A DNA stretch of 64,000 bases from Silene latifolia (GCF_048544455.1 NC_133536.1:31560152-31624151), one strand, 5' to 3'; counted from the first letter of the stretch, positions 1 to 12,329 are shown. The notes: generated by a model not told the origin, from the letters alone. A program made the numbers and translations.

Positions 1-759
1 GAATAAGGTAGAAGACCTTGCAGCAATAATAAAAGAGTTCATAGTTACTAACAAACAAGTTAAATTATGTGGTGTTCATAATACCTGGACATAGGTAAGG
101 TTTAGCCCGACCCGGTCAATTGGGGCCATTTCCTCCTGGGTCGTTGGCCCGCCTAACCCGCATCCCCAACCAGGCCGATCACGGGCTCACTCCTTTCCAG
201 CCCGCATGGCCCACCACCCTTTTTTCCCAACTGGGCCGATTAGGGTCATCACTCCCTCAAATTGGCCAGCCTCCAGCCTGCACATCCTAGACCATGGCAT
301 GGGCTCGGGCTCGCCCCTACTCAACCCGTTCGCTCCCCAGCCCGATACAGTCCGCCCGGCCCATTGTAGAGGTCTATTGTCAACTTTTCCAAATTACAAA
401 AACCAACGGTCAAAAATGAACCTTTAAAGATCCATTGGCGGGGCATTATCACATTCAAAATTCAAATTATAAAAATAATCAATCATTAAACAACCAGAAA
501 AACAAAAACTTGCTTGTAAATCTTATTATTTCCAACAAAATAAAAGGCCTCCACTAAACCAACATTTCCTCCACTATTCTTTTCCCCCCGCTCCTCCACT
601 ATCACTTCACACTTTCTCTCTCTACTCGGTACTCTTTCTCTCTCTTCATTTTTCGTCGATTTTGTAATTCTCCGATTAATCGTGCTTTCGATTTTACCCT
701 AATTGTTTTGGTATCATCTGTAGATTGAATCGATTGAAGAATTAGAAGCAGAAGAAGAA
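1..759. other. CKS1 upstream region with GC-rich segment
   Basis: No gene is visible. Bases about 90-385 are strikingly GC-rich for this locus and made of repeated CCCG / GGCC / CCCGACCC words. The ends (GGTAAGGTTTAGCCCGACCC and, inverted, a GGGCCGGGC word near 365) resemble each other loosely, so this may be an old hAT-type MITE, but I cannot fix its ends. Bases about 570-720 are CT-rich, as expected of a plant 5' leader, and lead into the CKS1 start. Confidence 0.4.
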
Positions 760-1932
760 ATGGGGCAGATCCAGTATTCTGAGAAATACTTCGATGATAC
801 TTTTGAGTACAGGTGACTAATTCTTATACGAATTAATTATTTTGAAAAAACTAGGGTTTTGAATTTGGGGAATTTGTTATAATTTGATGATTTTTTTGGG
901 GAAATTTTGTAGGCATGTTGTTCTTCCTCCTGAGGTCGCCAAGCTTCTTCCAAAGAATCGACTTCTCTCTGAGGTTTCTTTCTGTTTCTGTTACATTTTG
1001 AATCTTGAGACTTTCGCTTTTCCGTCATCATTTCGTATGATTGTTAGTTTCGTATGGATATTTGTTCGGATGATTGATTCTGGAGTTTTAAATGATTTTG
1101 TTATACTCCCTCCGTCCCAATTATTTGTTTATCGTTTTTAATTGTTGTGACTTTGTGAGGGTCTTTTAGTCAAAGGTGAACAATCAAGAGAGGCGGAGAG
1201 AGTAGTTTTTATTCTGTTATTGATGTTGTTATTGCAAATACCGTGGCTGAAATGCACTTTTAGGATGTCTTATTCTTATGTGTAATTGGTTTGTGTGGAA
1301 AAATATTGCAAATGAAAGATAAGAGATGCATCCGTTTTCGTGGTCTATTGTTTTAATATGCGAAATGAAGAGTTGTGAGGGTGTATTTGCTTCTTGTTGA
1401 TGTTATGATTGCCGTCTGTTTTGTTTCTTTCATTGTTGAACCAACACCGCAAGAGTCGTGAGTCGGTTAGAATTGTGTGTTGCTCATTGCTATTCGCAAA
1501 TAACATGGTGGATAAATTGTATCCTGGCGACGCTCTGTCCCCTTATTGATGCTTTGAAAGTCCTTAATTTCATTACTCAGCATTAAAATAAAGCTGTTGT
1601 AAGATAATTGTGTATCACAAGAAAGCTAGGGTGTAATTGTGAATGCAAACCGTAGATAATTGTGTATCACGAAATGGATTGTGAATATGTTAGAACTGTG
1701 TGTTATACACAGATGGAGAAATTGTGAACGCAAACCGTAGACAACTGACAAGTGATTTTGTGGGTGTAATTTTTATGTTTATCAGAATGAATGGAGAGCA
1801 ATTGGGGTTCAGCAGAGCCGTGGATGGGTGCACTACGCAGTTCACCGCCCAGAGCCTCACATCATGCTGTTCAGGAGGCCACTTAATTATCAGCAGCAAC
1901 AAGAGAATCAATCGAACATCATGGCTAAGTGA
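760..1932 (+). CDS. CKS1: Cyclin-dependent kinase regulatory subunit CKS1 (3 exons)
   Basis: Coding exons are 760-812, 913-973 and 1786-1932, giving 86 residues; all introns are GT-AG and the joins keep frame. The protein begins [13 protein letters not shown] and carries the family signature [12 protein letters not shown] in exon 3, including the HxPEPH hinge motif. It covers the full length of plant CKS proteins (about 87-90 residues). CKS/Suc1 proteins bind the C-lobe of cyclin-dependent kinases and read phosphothreonine on their substrates, promoting multisite phosphorylation at cell-cycle transitions in nucleus and cytoplasm. The C-terminal tail is Gln-rich (YQQQQENQ), as is usual in plants. 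The start is fixed by the conserved N-terminus and lies downstream of a CT-rich leader. Intron 2 is about 810 bp and contains a short Stowaway-like MITE. Nothing suggests that the gene is broken. Confidence 0.95.
1106..1202. mobile_element. Stowaway-like MITE in CKS1 intron 2
   Basis: The 97-bp segment starts CTCCCTCCGTCCC and ends GGCGGAGAGAG, an imperfect terminal inverted repeat, with TA on both sides (1104-1105 and 1203-1204). CTCCCTCCGT termini and a TA duplication are typical of Stowaway (Tc1/mariner) MITEs. It lies inside the intron away from the splice sites. Confidence 0.7.
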
Positions 1933-2796
1933 TTTAGTGTCCTCCTTGTTGCTATTTTTCATTTCTAAAGCTCTAGAAATGAAAGTGCTCTTATGTTTGA
2001 ACTTGTCAGTAGTCTAGTATACTTATAAACGAACTATGTACTGTGATCTTGTTTGTAGGCTTTAAGTTATGCTCTTCAAACAAATAGGGTATTGTGAACT
2101 TCCCGGTTCTCTATTTCGTCGTACTCTATTGTAGTTCTCTTGTTTGAGAATTACCGAGTATATGCTAGTGGTTGTTTCGCTTTAAATTAGCAAGTGTCAC
2201 ATTTCCTATTGATGATGTGTTCATGTGGGTTTGAAAGTCCATACTTTGTGAATTGTGATGGATCTTATTGAGATAGTGAGATGCATTCTATATTCTGAAA
2301 TGTGCTTCAATCTTTTCTCTGCTCATCAATGGAGCTCTTTTTTTTTTTTTTTTTTGTGTTCGATCTCAAATTTCTTCAAATGATGTTTTTGCTTTCACTT
2401 TTCTTTTGAATAAAAGGGAGTCGCATGGTAATTTTTCTTTTGCATTCATTCCAAGCCATAACTCGTAAGTATCAATACTCAACCGATGTTTAGTTCGTGT
2501 TTCTTTTTGCCGTAGTTTTCCACTCTATTTCCTGCTGTTCAGGCAATGTGTCTTTTCTTTTGATCAATGCATAATCAGCTACACCCGAGTTTCACGTTGT
2601 AACCCTTATAGCATTGCTTCTCGATTTGAAAGGTGATGTAGAATGAGTATGATTTACAGCCGATATATTCCCAAAGGTACATCTTGAGTTCTTGACCTCT
2701 TCAGTTTGGTTGGGCCAATTCTGTTTCAGGCATCAGCTCTGAAGTGTCTTGTCACCCTAGGATTGGATGAGTGAGTAGCTTTGTGTCTGAGGTTCT
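1933..2796. other. CKS1 3' flank
   Basis: AT-rich sequence that holds the CKS1 3' UTR and intergenic DNA. There is a run of about 17 T near 2338. I see no gene, RNA or defined repeat here. Confidence 0.5.
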
Positions 2797-2945
2797 ACAA
2801 CAACAACAACAACAACAACAACATTACCCCAGTGCCTCAATGGCTCCTGCAAATTGCGGTGTAAGGGGGGGTCGGATGTACACAGCCTTACCCTTGTGTT
2901 CGGAACACAAAGAGGCTGTTTCCGAATGACCCAAGATGACTTTCT
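2797..2945 (-). mobile_element. SINE-like element (Au-type 3' end), copy 1
   Basis: On the minus strand this reads GTCATCTTGGGTCATTCGG, then an AACAGCCTCTTTGTGTT block and a block near GGGTAAGGCTG, and ends in a (TTG)n tail, which appears on the plus strand as repeated ACA from 2797. The layout, with a stretch near TACATCCGACC followed by a TTG tail, resembles the 3' part of plant Au SINEs. A second, well-matched copy in the opposite orientation lies at 34088-34222. The 5' promoter part is short or absent, so the family name is tentative. Confidence 0.55.
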
Positions 2946-2996
2946 TGATCACTCTTACAGTATTACCCACTTGAATGAGGTGATCTTATAAATAAT

Positions 2997-3533
2997 TAGG
3001 GATGTCAATTTCACCCGCATCCATCAAAACCCGATCCACCCGATCCTAAAAGATGGATGAAAACCCGATTTAAATGGATGGTGGATGGATGACGGATGAA
3101 ACGGATGTGGATGACGGATGGGTTGGATGAAGAAATTCCACCCGCCATCCATCCATCACCCGATTTTATTATTTTTTATTTAATTTTTTTTACATATAAC
3201 ACATTATTAAGATATAAAATATTTAAATTTTCATATTTTTCTACTCTCAATATAAATATTTTGTAAGCCTACCCACTAGAAAGTTAAACTAAATTAATTG
3301 TCTAACTTTATTTTTGTAGAGAAAAAAAAATCATCATTTTTTTAAACTTGAAATTATAAATGCACAACACCCGTTTATCACCCGATCCACCCGTTTCATC
3401 CATGGATGATGGATGGATGGATGACGGATGATATGTTTCACGGATGACGGACGGGTTGGATGGGATTTTAAAAAGACGGATGGATGACGGATGAGGCTTC
3501 ACCCGACCCGAACCCGATCCATTGACATCCCTA
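2997..3533. mobile_element. hAT-type MITE with exact 8-bp TSD
   Basis: The 537-bp element begins TAGGGATGTCAAT and ends with its exact complement ATTGACATCCCTA. It is flanked on both sides by TAAATAAT (2989-2996 and 3534-3541), an 8-bp target duplication diagnostic of hAT transposons. Inside, both arms are filled with degenerate GGATGA / CATCC and CCCGATCC words around an AT-rich core. No transposase ORF is present, so it is non-autonomous. Confidence 0.85.
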
Positions 3534-3541
3534 TAAATAAT

Positions 3542-4130
3542 CCATATTAGGTTTTTTTTTTTTTTTTTTACAGAAATCCATCATAGGTTTCAGATGCTAT
3601 TAATTAAATCCGACAAATAATGCATATTAGCATTTTTATTACTCTAGTTGATTTACTTTAATCAATTTTGGTCTGTGAATTCGTAATTTTCATGTGTTGT
3701 AATTCAGCATGATTGGATCAAATCTAATCAATTAGGACAATTTTCAAGTAGATTGGATTCGATATCTCGAATTAGATCAAATTCATACCATAAATCATGA
3801 CGTATAAAAGGGCTGGCAAGTAGTATATTTGACTCTTCTGTTCAACTATAGACGATGACAAACGAGTTAAGTAATGACGAAAGTAATTTTGAAATGCTTA
3901 TCTAATTTCTATATGCAAGTGGGAAAAAACTATGAAATTGCAATCAATCTAGGATGGGTTGAATGTTTAGATTAGTCTGCTAATTGACCTGAGCTGGGTT
4001 GGTGATTGACTTGAGTTCTATTCGATTGGTCATTGTTAGCATCCATTATTAGAACGATTTCTCAGACATCACTCAATTTATAGTAAAGAACCCATCAAGT
4101 TCAAAAAAACAAAAACACAAAAAATAGGCC
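3542..4130. other. Upstream region of ankyrin gene
   Basis: AT-rich DNA with a T-run near 3550-3568. It should contain the promoter and short leader of the ankyrin/PGG gene. I see no convincing element beyond that. Confidence 0.35.
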
Positions 4131-6733
4131 ATGGATCTCCGGCTACTAGGGGCGATCAGGGCCGGCAGACATGAAGAAGTAAAGCATTTGATGGAAACAG
4201 AACCAAGTGTTGTCGCTGGTACGACACCACAAGGCAGCACTCCGCTTCACGTTGCAGCTAGATTTGGTGACAGAAACATGGTTGATGAAATACTTGGGCT
4301 CTGTCCTTCTCTACTCATGTTTCAGAACAAAAGGGGTGACACTGCCCTACATGTTGCGGCGAGAGCAGGTATTATGAAATAGCATACCACATTGGATGAG
4401 CATGATATATATATATATATATATATTAATAATCACTCCGTTCATTCACTTGAATTTCCATATACTTTATTTAACAGGGAATGTCGGCGTGGTGATGTCT
4501 TTGATGGAATGGATTTCGCAGAACAACATGGAGCATGTTTTGACCCTAACAAATGTAGAGCTTGACATGGCTGTCCATGATGCAATAATGAACGGTCATC
4601 AAAGTGTCGCGCTTGCATTGATCGATAAGGTTCAGCCCAGAGCTTGGGTATTACTTCAAGTAAACAAAGCAGGGGAATCTCCGCTTTCTCTGGCTGTTGA
4701 TGGTAACTTGGACGGAGTTGTTAAGTCCATTTTGAAGGCATGTCCGTCGACTTTGTCCCACAAGAACGCTTACGCATTGACTGTTCTGCACAAAGCTATT
4801 CTCCAGAATAATCTCGGTATTACTTCTTTTTATTCTTGAACCTCTAAATAATGTTTCAAGTTCAACAATAGCTAGTGTAAATGCGATTTTGAAGTTCAAT
4901 AGTAACAGCTGGGTTTGTAAAGTGCACCCTTAGGCATTCGGAAACTAGTCGAGGTTCAAGAATTTCTTATTCAGCTTTTTATGCAGGAATTGTGAAATTG
5001 GTGTTACAAATGGACAATGATCTTCCAAAAGCCGTCGATCTAGACGGAAAGACTCCACTTCACTATGCTTCAGCCTTGGGTTACACATCTGTGGTCCAAT
5101 TTTTAATCAAATCAGACTCTTCACTGGTGTATCTCACTGATAAAATGGATAGTTCTTCTCTTCACTTGGCGGCTCAATACGGCCGTTTAGATGTATTGAA
5201 AACACTTCTGCAGTGTTGTCCAGATTCAATTGAACAGATTGACAAAGATCATCGAAACATCCTTCATATTGCCACCCACAACGGGATGTGTGTAGTCGTG
5301 AGATGCCTTCTGAAGTTGCCTGATATTATTGACCTCGTGAATGCGACCGACATTGATGGAAACACCCCGTTGCATCTTGCATCTAGTAACTACCATGATA
5401 GTGTAGTTTATGCTCTTGTGGAAGATTGTAGGGTGGATCTCTCTAAAACCAACAATGTCAATTTGACAGCTCTTGATGTTGCTGAACCTCAGGTGAATAC
5501 TACAGTATAAGTTTTTTACATTATTCCTATGTTACTCCGACTCTTCTTATTCCCTTGCGTACCCTTGCAGGAGTATCACATTTAGACACTTCATTTTAAG
5601 CCAAAATATGGGGGGTTTTCGTAAAATAGTCAAGTGTGGCACTTAGACACGCACCCGTGTCAGATACTTCTAAATGAGTCAGAATAACATAGTTCAACTT
5701 TATTTAAAATCAAGAAAGAAAGAAATACAAATCAGTCTTATCCTTATGGAGTACATTAATTTATCAGTATGATTACTGTTTTTCAGGCGAATGCGAGACA
5801 CACTGGCCATATCCTTAACCATTGTCCAAATTCTGTTCCATCTTCTAATGGAACAGTTGTTGGTGTCACTGTATTACCTAAGCGTAGGATGGGATTTCAA
5901 AAGGTAAAGTTTCGTACTTTCATACCAGGTTGTATCCACCAAAATGAATTACCAGTAATCAATCTATCGCTCAACAAGATGCTTTGAAATAAAATCTCGA
6001 CTTTGTTCTCATAGTAACCATTGAATCTTCAAAATTAACTTGTCTTGAAAACCACATAAGATTGGTAACACTAATGAAAGTATGTTCGGTGGTGAAGAAC
6101 CTGACAATAAGGGCGTTGATGGAGGCTAGTGGAAAGAGAGGAAAGCAGTTAGAGGACATTCTGAACCGAAGGATAAGTTACAAACCAGGAGAAAGGCCGA
6201 TAGACAACAAGCGTGCCAGAGAAGTAGCAAACACCCTGACACTAATGTCAACATTTGTCGCAACCATCACATTTAATGCGGCATTCACCTTGCCAGGTGG
6301 GTTCACCAACAATGGAGGGCTGGCCGTCTTAGCCAGGAATGTGGCCTTTCAAGCCTTCATTGTAACAGACGCAATCGCTATGACCTCGTCCATGATAGCA
6401 ACCGTTATACTGGTGTGGTCTATGAGTCGGCCTGAGAATGAGTCCTTTCTCATCTCTCTTTCCTTGGGGAAAAACTTGACCTGGATTGCCTTGACCGCCA
6501 TGGGATTGGCATTTGTGACAGGACTTTATGCGGTTTTGACAGAGGTAGTGTGGCTCGTGGCTGTCGTTTGCTGCATTGGATGTGTGTTTCCTGTGATTCT
6601 CTACGTTTTGCCTGCGTTATATGATTGGGGAGCTAAGCAACCACGGTCCAATCTCGCTAACAGTCCTTTTCGACAATATGCTCTCCTTATTCGTGATGTT
6701 CTGGAAGGCAGTCTCGGATACCGCTCTAGGTAA
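4131..6733 (+). CDS. Ankyrin-repeat PGG-domain membrane protein (ACD6/ITN1-like family)
   Basis: Likely exons are 4131-4368, 4478-4816, 4987-5492, 5787-5903 and about 6098-6733, giving about 611 residues. The N-terminal two thirds hold about nine ankyrin repeats; clear ones carry GSTPLHVAARFG, DGKTPLHYASALG and DGNTPLHLASSN. The last exon encodes a PGG domain: REVANTLTLMSTFVATITF and FTLPGGF, followed by four predicted membrane spans, with the C-terminus near RSR. In plants this architecture is found in plasma-membrane or ER proteins linked to immunity and salt stress (ACD6, ITN1); the exact substrate or partner cannot be told from sequence. The first four donors and three acceptors are good. 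The last acceptor is the weak point: AG at 6096-6097 keeps frame with the strong donor at 5904, but a start at 6081 with a later donor is also possible. No break is seen. Confidence 0.85.
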
Positions 6734-6962
6734 AAAAAAACTAAGGCACTTTACTCTTCATATCATGTCAACTTTATCCAACTTAATTCATTGAAACCGG
6801 AGTATTATTTACCATGATATGAAGATAATATCAAAAGATTTACGAGTATACTATGAGAAAATATTCGTCTTTTAATATTAGCCGATAATCAATTGTGTTG
6901 AGATAATATGATACATTGATACGGAGTAACATGTAATTGACCTCGTTTGAAGCACGTGTAAC

Positions 6963-7437
6963 TATTAGAAGTATGATGGTATGAACATCAGTTCATAGAC
7001 TATACATATGAGGTAATACCTCTTATTGTTTATTTTCTGAGTTTTATTTTAAAGTTTTTGAGTTCTGCTTTAGCATAAAGTTTTTGAGCACATTTACTAA
7101 AACATTACACTAAAAAAATATAATATTGCTCAATTACTATATTTATAAATGGCAATATGCTCAGAAAAAATGTGTATATGCTCGAAAACTAGAAGGCCTG
7201 AGGTATTACCTCAGATGCGTAATCCTTTTTCTCGTATGAACATGATAGAGAGAAAGATGTTTATGAGAGAATTGTAATTATCATTCATCAAAAGTAATTC
7301 TGTAGCTGCAGTACATGGTGTATATATATACAATCATAAACCGACTTAGCTAATCTATAACTAACTTTGATTGGTTATAACAAACTATAACAAACTCTTT
7401 GTAACTAACTCTTAGTAGTTAGTTTATCAGTCTCATA
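6963..7437 (-). repeat. Copia 3' LTR, interrupted by a MITE
   Basis: It matches the right LTR (12110-12329) base for base apart from one change near its inner end. A 246-bp MITE plus a 9-bp duplication is inserted at 6989. The outer end reads TATTAGAAG and the inner end TCTCATA. Confidence 0.9.
6989..7234. mobile_element. Mutator-like MITE nested in the Copia LTR
   Basis: The 246-bp insertion is flanked by the exact 9-bp duplication TATGAACAT (6980-6988 and 7235-7243). Its ends form an imperfect inverted repeat of about 35 bp that includes TGAGGTAATACCTC, itself nearly palindromic. A 9-bp duplication points to the Mutator superfamily. There is no ORF. Because it lies inside an LTR, it arrived after the Copia element. 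Confidence 0.85.
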
Positions 7438-7439
7438 TT

Positions 7440-8940
7440 CCCCCCTCAAGCTTGAGGGTGGGGTGAACACCAAACCAAGCTTGGTGGAAAGAAACTGGTG
7501 TTGAACAGATCCAAGTGCCTTGGTCATTAAATCTGCTAACTGAAGTCCTGTTCTGACATGCTTAGTTATAAGAAAACCTGCTTGTTGCTTCTCTCGCACA
7601 TAGTGACAGTCAATGGATAGATGCTTGGTTCTTTCATGAAAAATTGGATTATGAGTGAGATGCTCTGCTGCTTTATTATCACATAGTAATGGGACTGGTT
7701 TAGGAACAACAACATTCAAATCCTGCAGAATATTGTCTAACTAAACCAGTTCAGAAGAGGTGTAAGAGAGGCTTCGATATTCGACTCAAATTTGAACTCT
7801 TCGACGATGTCGTTGCTTCTTAGTTTTCCAGGAGATCAATGATGAGCCAAGGAAGATACAATAACCACTGAGTGATCTACAAGTGAATGCACATTTTCCC
7901 CAATCTGCATCACTATATGCAGTGAGGGCAAGATCAGATGTAGCACTGTAAAACAGTCCAGTATTGATGGTACCCTTTAAGTATCTGAGGACATGTATAG
8001 CAGCTTGCAAGTGTGGTAATCTTGGCTGACTGATAAATTGACTCAGATGCTGTACAAAATATGACAGATCTGGCCGTGTTGAATTAAGATATAATAGTCT
8101 TCCTACTAATCTTCTGTAGACTTCAGGATTGTCTAGAAGCTAACCCTCATCAGTGGACAGTCTTAGACCTGTGGGTAAGGGAAAATCTGCTGGTTTACAC
8201 TCCTCCATCTGCATATCCTTGAGTATATCCAAGATATACTTTCTCTGATTGATCATAATGCATGTGGCATTTCGTGAAATCTCCAATCCCAGGAAAAATC
8301 TCATGTTCCCTAAATCTTTGATAGAGAACTTAGCATCAAGGCCCTTCTTTATCTTTTCAATTTGAGCATCACTTGTACCAGTCAATAGAATATCATCTAC
8401 ATAGACTAATGCAACCACAAAATCTCCAGTGTCTGAATTATGCTTGGTAAATAAAGAATAGTCATTTTTGGATTGTACAAACCCAATACTTTCCAAGTAT
8501 TTGGTTAACTCTTTATTCCATTGTCTACTTGCTTGCTTTAACCCATACAATGATCTAAGCAATCTACAAACTTGACCAGGCTGAACTGTGTACCCTTGTG
8601 GTGGACTCATATATACCTCCTCATCTAGAAAACCATGGAGGAAAGCATTGTTGATGTCCAATTGATGTAAATTCCATCCTCTTGCTGCTGCCAGAGCTAG
8701 CAATGCTCTAACAGTTGTAAATTTTGCAACAGGTGAGAAGGTGTCTTTGTAATCTCTGTCCTTCACTTGATTGTACCCCTTTGCCACCAAACGAGCCTTA
8801 TACCTCTCAATACTACCATCTGCTTTATACTTTATCTTGAAAATCCATTTAGAACCTATTGTTTTCTTACCCATGGGCAGCTGAACTAGTTCCCATGTTT
8901 TGTTATCTTCTAGTGCTTTGATTTCCTTGTTCATAGCATC
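7440..8940 (-). mobile_element. Copia RT and RNase H region
   Basis: Minus-strand translation shows the Copia reverse transcriptase with the WIFKIKYKADGSIERYKARL block, QLDINNAFLHG, the catalytic YVDDILLTG, and FFLGLEISR. The RNase H part follows, with SDADWGKCAF and the SIDCHYVREK block near the LTR. It is part of the broken element at 6963-12329. Confidence 0.88.
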
Positions 8941-8959
8941 AATCCACTGTGGTTGAATG

Positions 8960-10445
8960 CTTGCTTATTTGAAAGTGTATGGTTCTGATTCCTGAATGAC
9001 ATTGACTAAGGATGCAGCATAAGCAGGAGAAAAATCAGCTAGACCTTGCAGGACTGCAACATGAGCAGAAGATGCAGGAGTTGTACTTGGCAATTTCAGA
9101 GGACAATGATACTGTTGCAGAAGAATGGATGGCTGCCTGGGCCTTGTGGATCGTCTGGTGATAGGATCTGGTTGTGAACCCACCTGGACCAAGTGGTCAC
9201 TAGTACTATTTGTATTTGGAGAACTATTATGTGGCATATTATTATTGTGAAGTACTTCCTCAGGGACTGTTACTGCAGTCTCTGGAATATTTGTATGCAT
9301 TTGTACAGTAGTTGGAATAATGGTATTTGAAGAGATACTAGATTTTGGTACTAATACAGTAGATGTTGCAGGGTTGACCAAATGCTTATTATTTTGAACA
9401 ATCTTATTATCTTGCTTGAAAGGAAAAATATCTTCTTGAAAGATCACATCTCTATTAACAAATACTTTGTGGGTGGCTAAGTCATACAGTCTATACCCCT
9501 TTTGTTGATGTGGATAACCCAAAAAAATGCACTTCCTAGCCCTTGTACCCATTTTATCAATATAAGTGGGGGGCATTGTGGCATAACAACAACAACCAAA
9601 GACCCTTAAAGAATCATAGGGAGGTGGCTTACCAAAAATCACAGTAAAAGGTATTTGCCAACCTATAACTGATGAAGGCATCAAGTTTATCAAATGTGTT
9701 GCAGTCAGTAGACAATCTCCCCAAAATTTTATGGGTAGTCCTGCTTGAATCCTAAGTGCCCTTGCTGTTTCTAGGGGGTGTCTGTGCTTACGTTCTACCC
9801 TCCCATTCTGCTGTGGTCTCCCTACTACACTAGTCTGGTGGAGTAAGCCCATGTCTTTGAATAAATTACCACATACATGAAATAGAAATTCTGATCCATT
9901 GTCTGTTCTAATGAGCTTTACTTTAGCAGCAAATTGGGTTGTAATATAGGCAAAGAAATCTTTGACTAGCTTATGTACTTGGTCTTTAGTTTTAAAGAGA
10001 ATAGTCCAAGTGTTTCTTGAGAAGTCATCAAGTATTGTCAAAAAATATTTAGCACCAGTCATAGTTGGGGTCTTATATGGACCCCAAACATCCATATGCA
10101 ATAATTCAAAAATAGAAGCGGCTTTAGAAGTACTCTGTGGGAATGGCAATTGATGATGCTTAGACAAAATACATGTTTCACAATGCTGATGTTGCTTTTC
10201 ATTACTATGAGGAGTACTTACAAACTTGAGCTTATCAAAACCTATATGTCCTAATCTCTTATGCAACAAATCCAGAGAAATGGAGGTACTTTTATTTGCA
10301 GAATTAGAAAGTTTATTAACTACTGGAGTACATTGCATAGCTTCTGAAACAAGTGAGACTACTCTATTTACTAAATCCTGTGTATGTAAGTTTTGAAATC
10401 TGTAGAGATCCCCTATCCTTTTGCCAGATGCAATGGTCATTTTAG
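8960..10445 (-). mobile_element. Copia integrase region
   Basis: Minus-strand translation shows the GAG-pre-integrase HKRLGHIGFDKL and zinc-binding HCETCILSK, then the catalytic core with MDVWGP, RTDNGSEF and the ENGRVERKH-like QQNGRVERKH (D, D, E positions). The integrase C-terminal block FGCCCYA...KCIFLGYP follows. It is part of the element at 6963-12329. Confidence 0.88.
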
Positions 10446-10455
10446 TTGAATGATC

Positions 10456-11995
10456 CTAAAATAAACAAGTTTTAGCGAAAAACACAAAGAAACAGTTGTT
10501 GTCATCAATAAGTTTACTCACAGAAAGAAGATTCTGTTTAAAATCAGGAATCAGCAGCACATTTTTAAGCAAAATCTTGGCAGTTAAACAAACATCACCA
10601 ACTCTAAAAACATGCTTAACACTACCATCAGGAAGACCTATCGGAATTGGTTTACTGAGATTTCTAACATTATGCATTAGACGTATATTGAAAGACATAT
10701 GGTCTGAAGCCCCAGTATCAATAATCCAGTCGTGCAAGCAGTAATTAAGATGAACATCATTAACTAAAGCAGTAGGAATCATACCTGCAAAGTTGGACGA
10801 GGATAAAGAAGGAACATTATCTGTTAAGCGTTTAATAACCTGATTAACAACAGATGTAACCAGACCATCCATCATATTTAAATCAAAAGATTGTGAATGA
10901 CTGGCACCAGCAGCTTGAACCAGGGGATTATCTTCTTCTGAATCATTATTCTCAACAATGTCAGCAGTATTTGCACTTTTCTTGAAACCAGATTTCCCAC
11001 CAAAGCGTTTATATTTGGCCTTGACAGATGGTTTAGCACCCTTATCACCAGGAAAGCCAATAATCTGATAACAACTAGCAATCCTATGACCTGGTTTCCC
11101 ACATTTCTCACAAGGGTTTGCCCAAAAACAATCATCCAAGTTATGATTATTCATTTTACAGTGGCTACAATACTTCTTCTCTTTCTTGACATTATTGTTT
11201 GCATCAACACCCTTAAAAGAAGCATAAGCAGATGTCTCATTCAAGACTTCAACAGACTCAACAACTTGTTTTTGTTTTTCAATCTTTTGTAACAAACCCA
11301 AAGCCTTGTTGATAGTAGGCAAAGGATCCATCGAGAGGATTTGTGTTCTTATGTTATCAAACCCATTATTTAACCCCATCAGAAATTGTATCAATTTGGA
11401 GTTATTTTCGCGAGCCACAAGTCTTTTCATCAAAGTACAGGAACACAAAACTATCTTACCACAAGAACATTGAGGAATTGGGTCAAGACTGTCCAACGTC
11501 TCCCAATAGTTCTTCAGTTTGCTGTAATACTCAACAAGTGATAAATTCGATTGACTGACAGCATCAAGATCCTTCTTGAGCTGGTAAATTTCAACTGCAT
11601 TGGCTTGTCCATACCGTTCCTGCAACTCTACCCAGAGCTCCTTGGCAGATTTCACATACTTCAGGTTATCACGAATTGGTTTAGCCAGTGAATTCAATAT
11701 CCACTTCATCACCATTAAGTCGCAACGTACCCACTGATGGTACTTTCTATCTGTCTTTGGCGGTCGAGTAAGAGAACCATCTATGAACCCGTCTTTGTTC
11801 TTGGATGCAAGAGCCATGACAATGTCCTGTTTCCACCCCAGGAAATCATTTCCATCAAACAGTGGTGAAACCAAGTGAGAAAAGGGCTGATCAGATGATG
11901 ATAGGTAAAGCGGATCATCATAATAGTCGTAGCTATGATTTTGTTCTTCAGAATTTTCAGGCATCTTGTTGATGATATTTGACTGAATCAAAAAT
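10456..11995 (-). mobile_element. Copia gag and protease region
   Basis: Minus-strand translation begins near the primer-binding site and shows the Copia gag block WVRCDLMVMKWILNSL and LWVELQERYGQANAVEIY, then a CCHC zinc knuckle CEKCGKPGHRIASC, then the retropepsin start WIIDTGASDHM. It is part of the element at 6963-12329. Confidence 0.88.
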
Positions 11996-12109
11996 TTTGA
12001 TCAAGAAATGATGATTTACTCAACAATCTGTAAGATTATTGATTGAAACGGAAGCGCAATTCTTGTTTTGAAAGAAAATTTGGATCGATTTATGTGAAAA
12101 CTGATACCA

Positions 12110-12329
12110 TATTAGAAGTATGATGGTATGAACATGATAGAGAGAAAGATGTTTATGAGAGAATTGTAATTATCATTCATCAAAAGTAATTCTGTAGCTG
12201 CAGTACATGGTGTATATATATACAATCATAAACCGACTTAGCTAATCTATAACTAACTTTGATTGGTTATAACAAACTATAACAAACTCTTTGTAACTAA
12301 CTCTTAGTAGTTAGTTTATCTGTCTCATA
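12110..12329 (-). repeat. Copia 5' LTR
   Basis: The intact 220-bp LTR beside the gag side, so it is the 5' LTR of the minus-strand element. The tRNA-Met primer-binding site abuts it at 12101-12109. Confidence 0.9.

Larger units (their letters stand above)
6963..12329 (-). mobile_element. Ty1/Copia LTR retrotransposon, broken, young
   Basis: A full-size Copia element on the minus strand between the ankyrin gene and GPAT. LTRs are 6963-7437 (which includes a later MITE) and 12110-12329; without the MITE both are 220 bp and differ at one visible base, so the insertion is recent. The flanks GTAAC (6958-6962) and ATAAC (12330-12334) are a likely 5-bp target duplication with one change. Next to the right LTR is a primer-binding site matching initiator tRNA-Met (TGGTATCAG on the minus strand), and next to the left LTR is a purine-rich tract. 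Domain order on the minus strand is gag, integrase, reverse transcriptase, RNase H, as in Copia. The coding region is interrupted by a few breaks, so the copy is a fossil despite its youth. Confidence 0.92.

Noticed and set aside
560-600. Possible E2F site in the CKS1 promoter (TTTTCCCCCCGC)
   Set aside because: It does not match the TTTSSCGC core, and the region is simply C- and CT-rich.
4408-4427. TA dinucleotide run in the ankyrin gene
   Set aside because: An ordinary short microsatellite in an intron.
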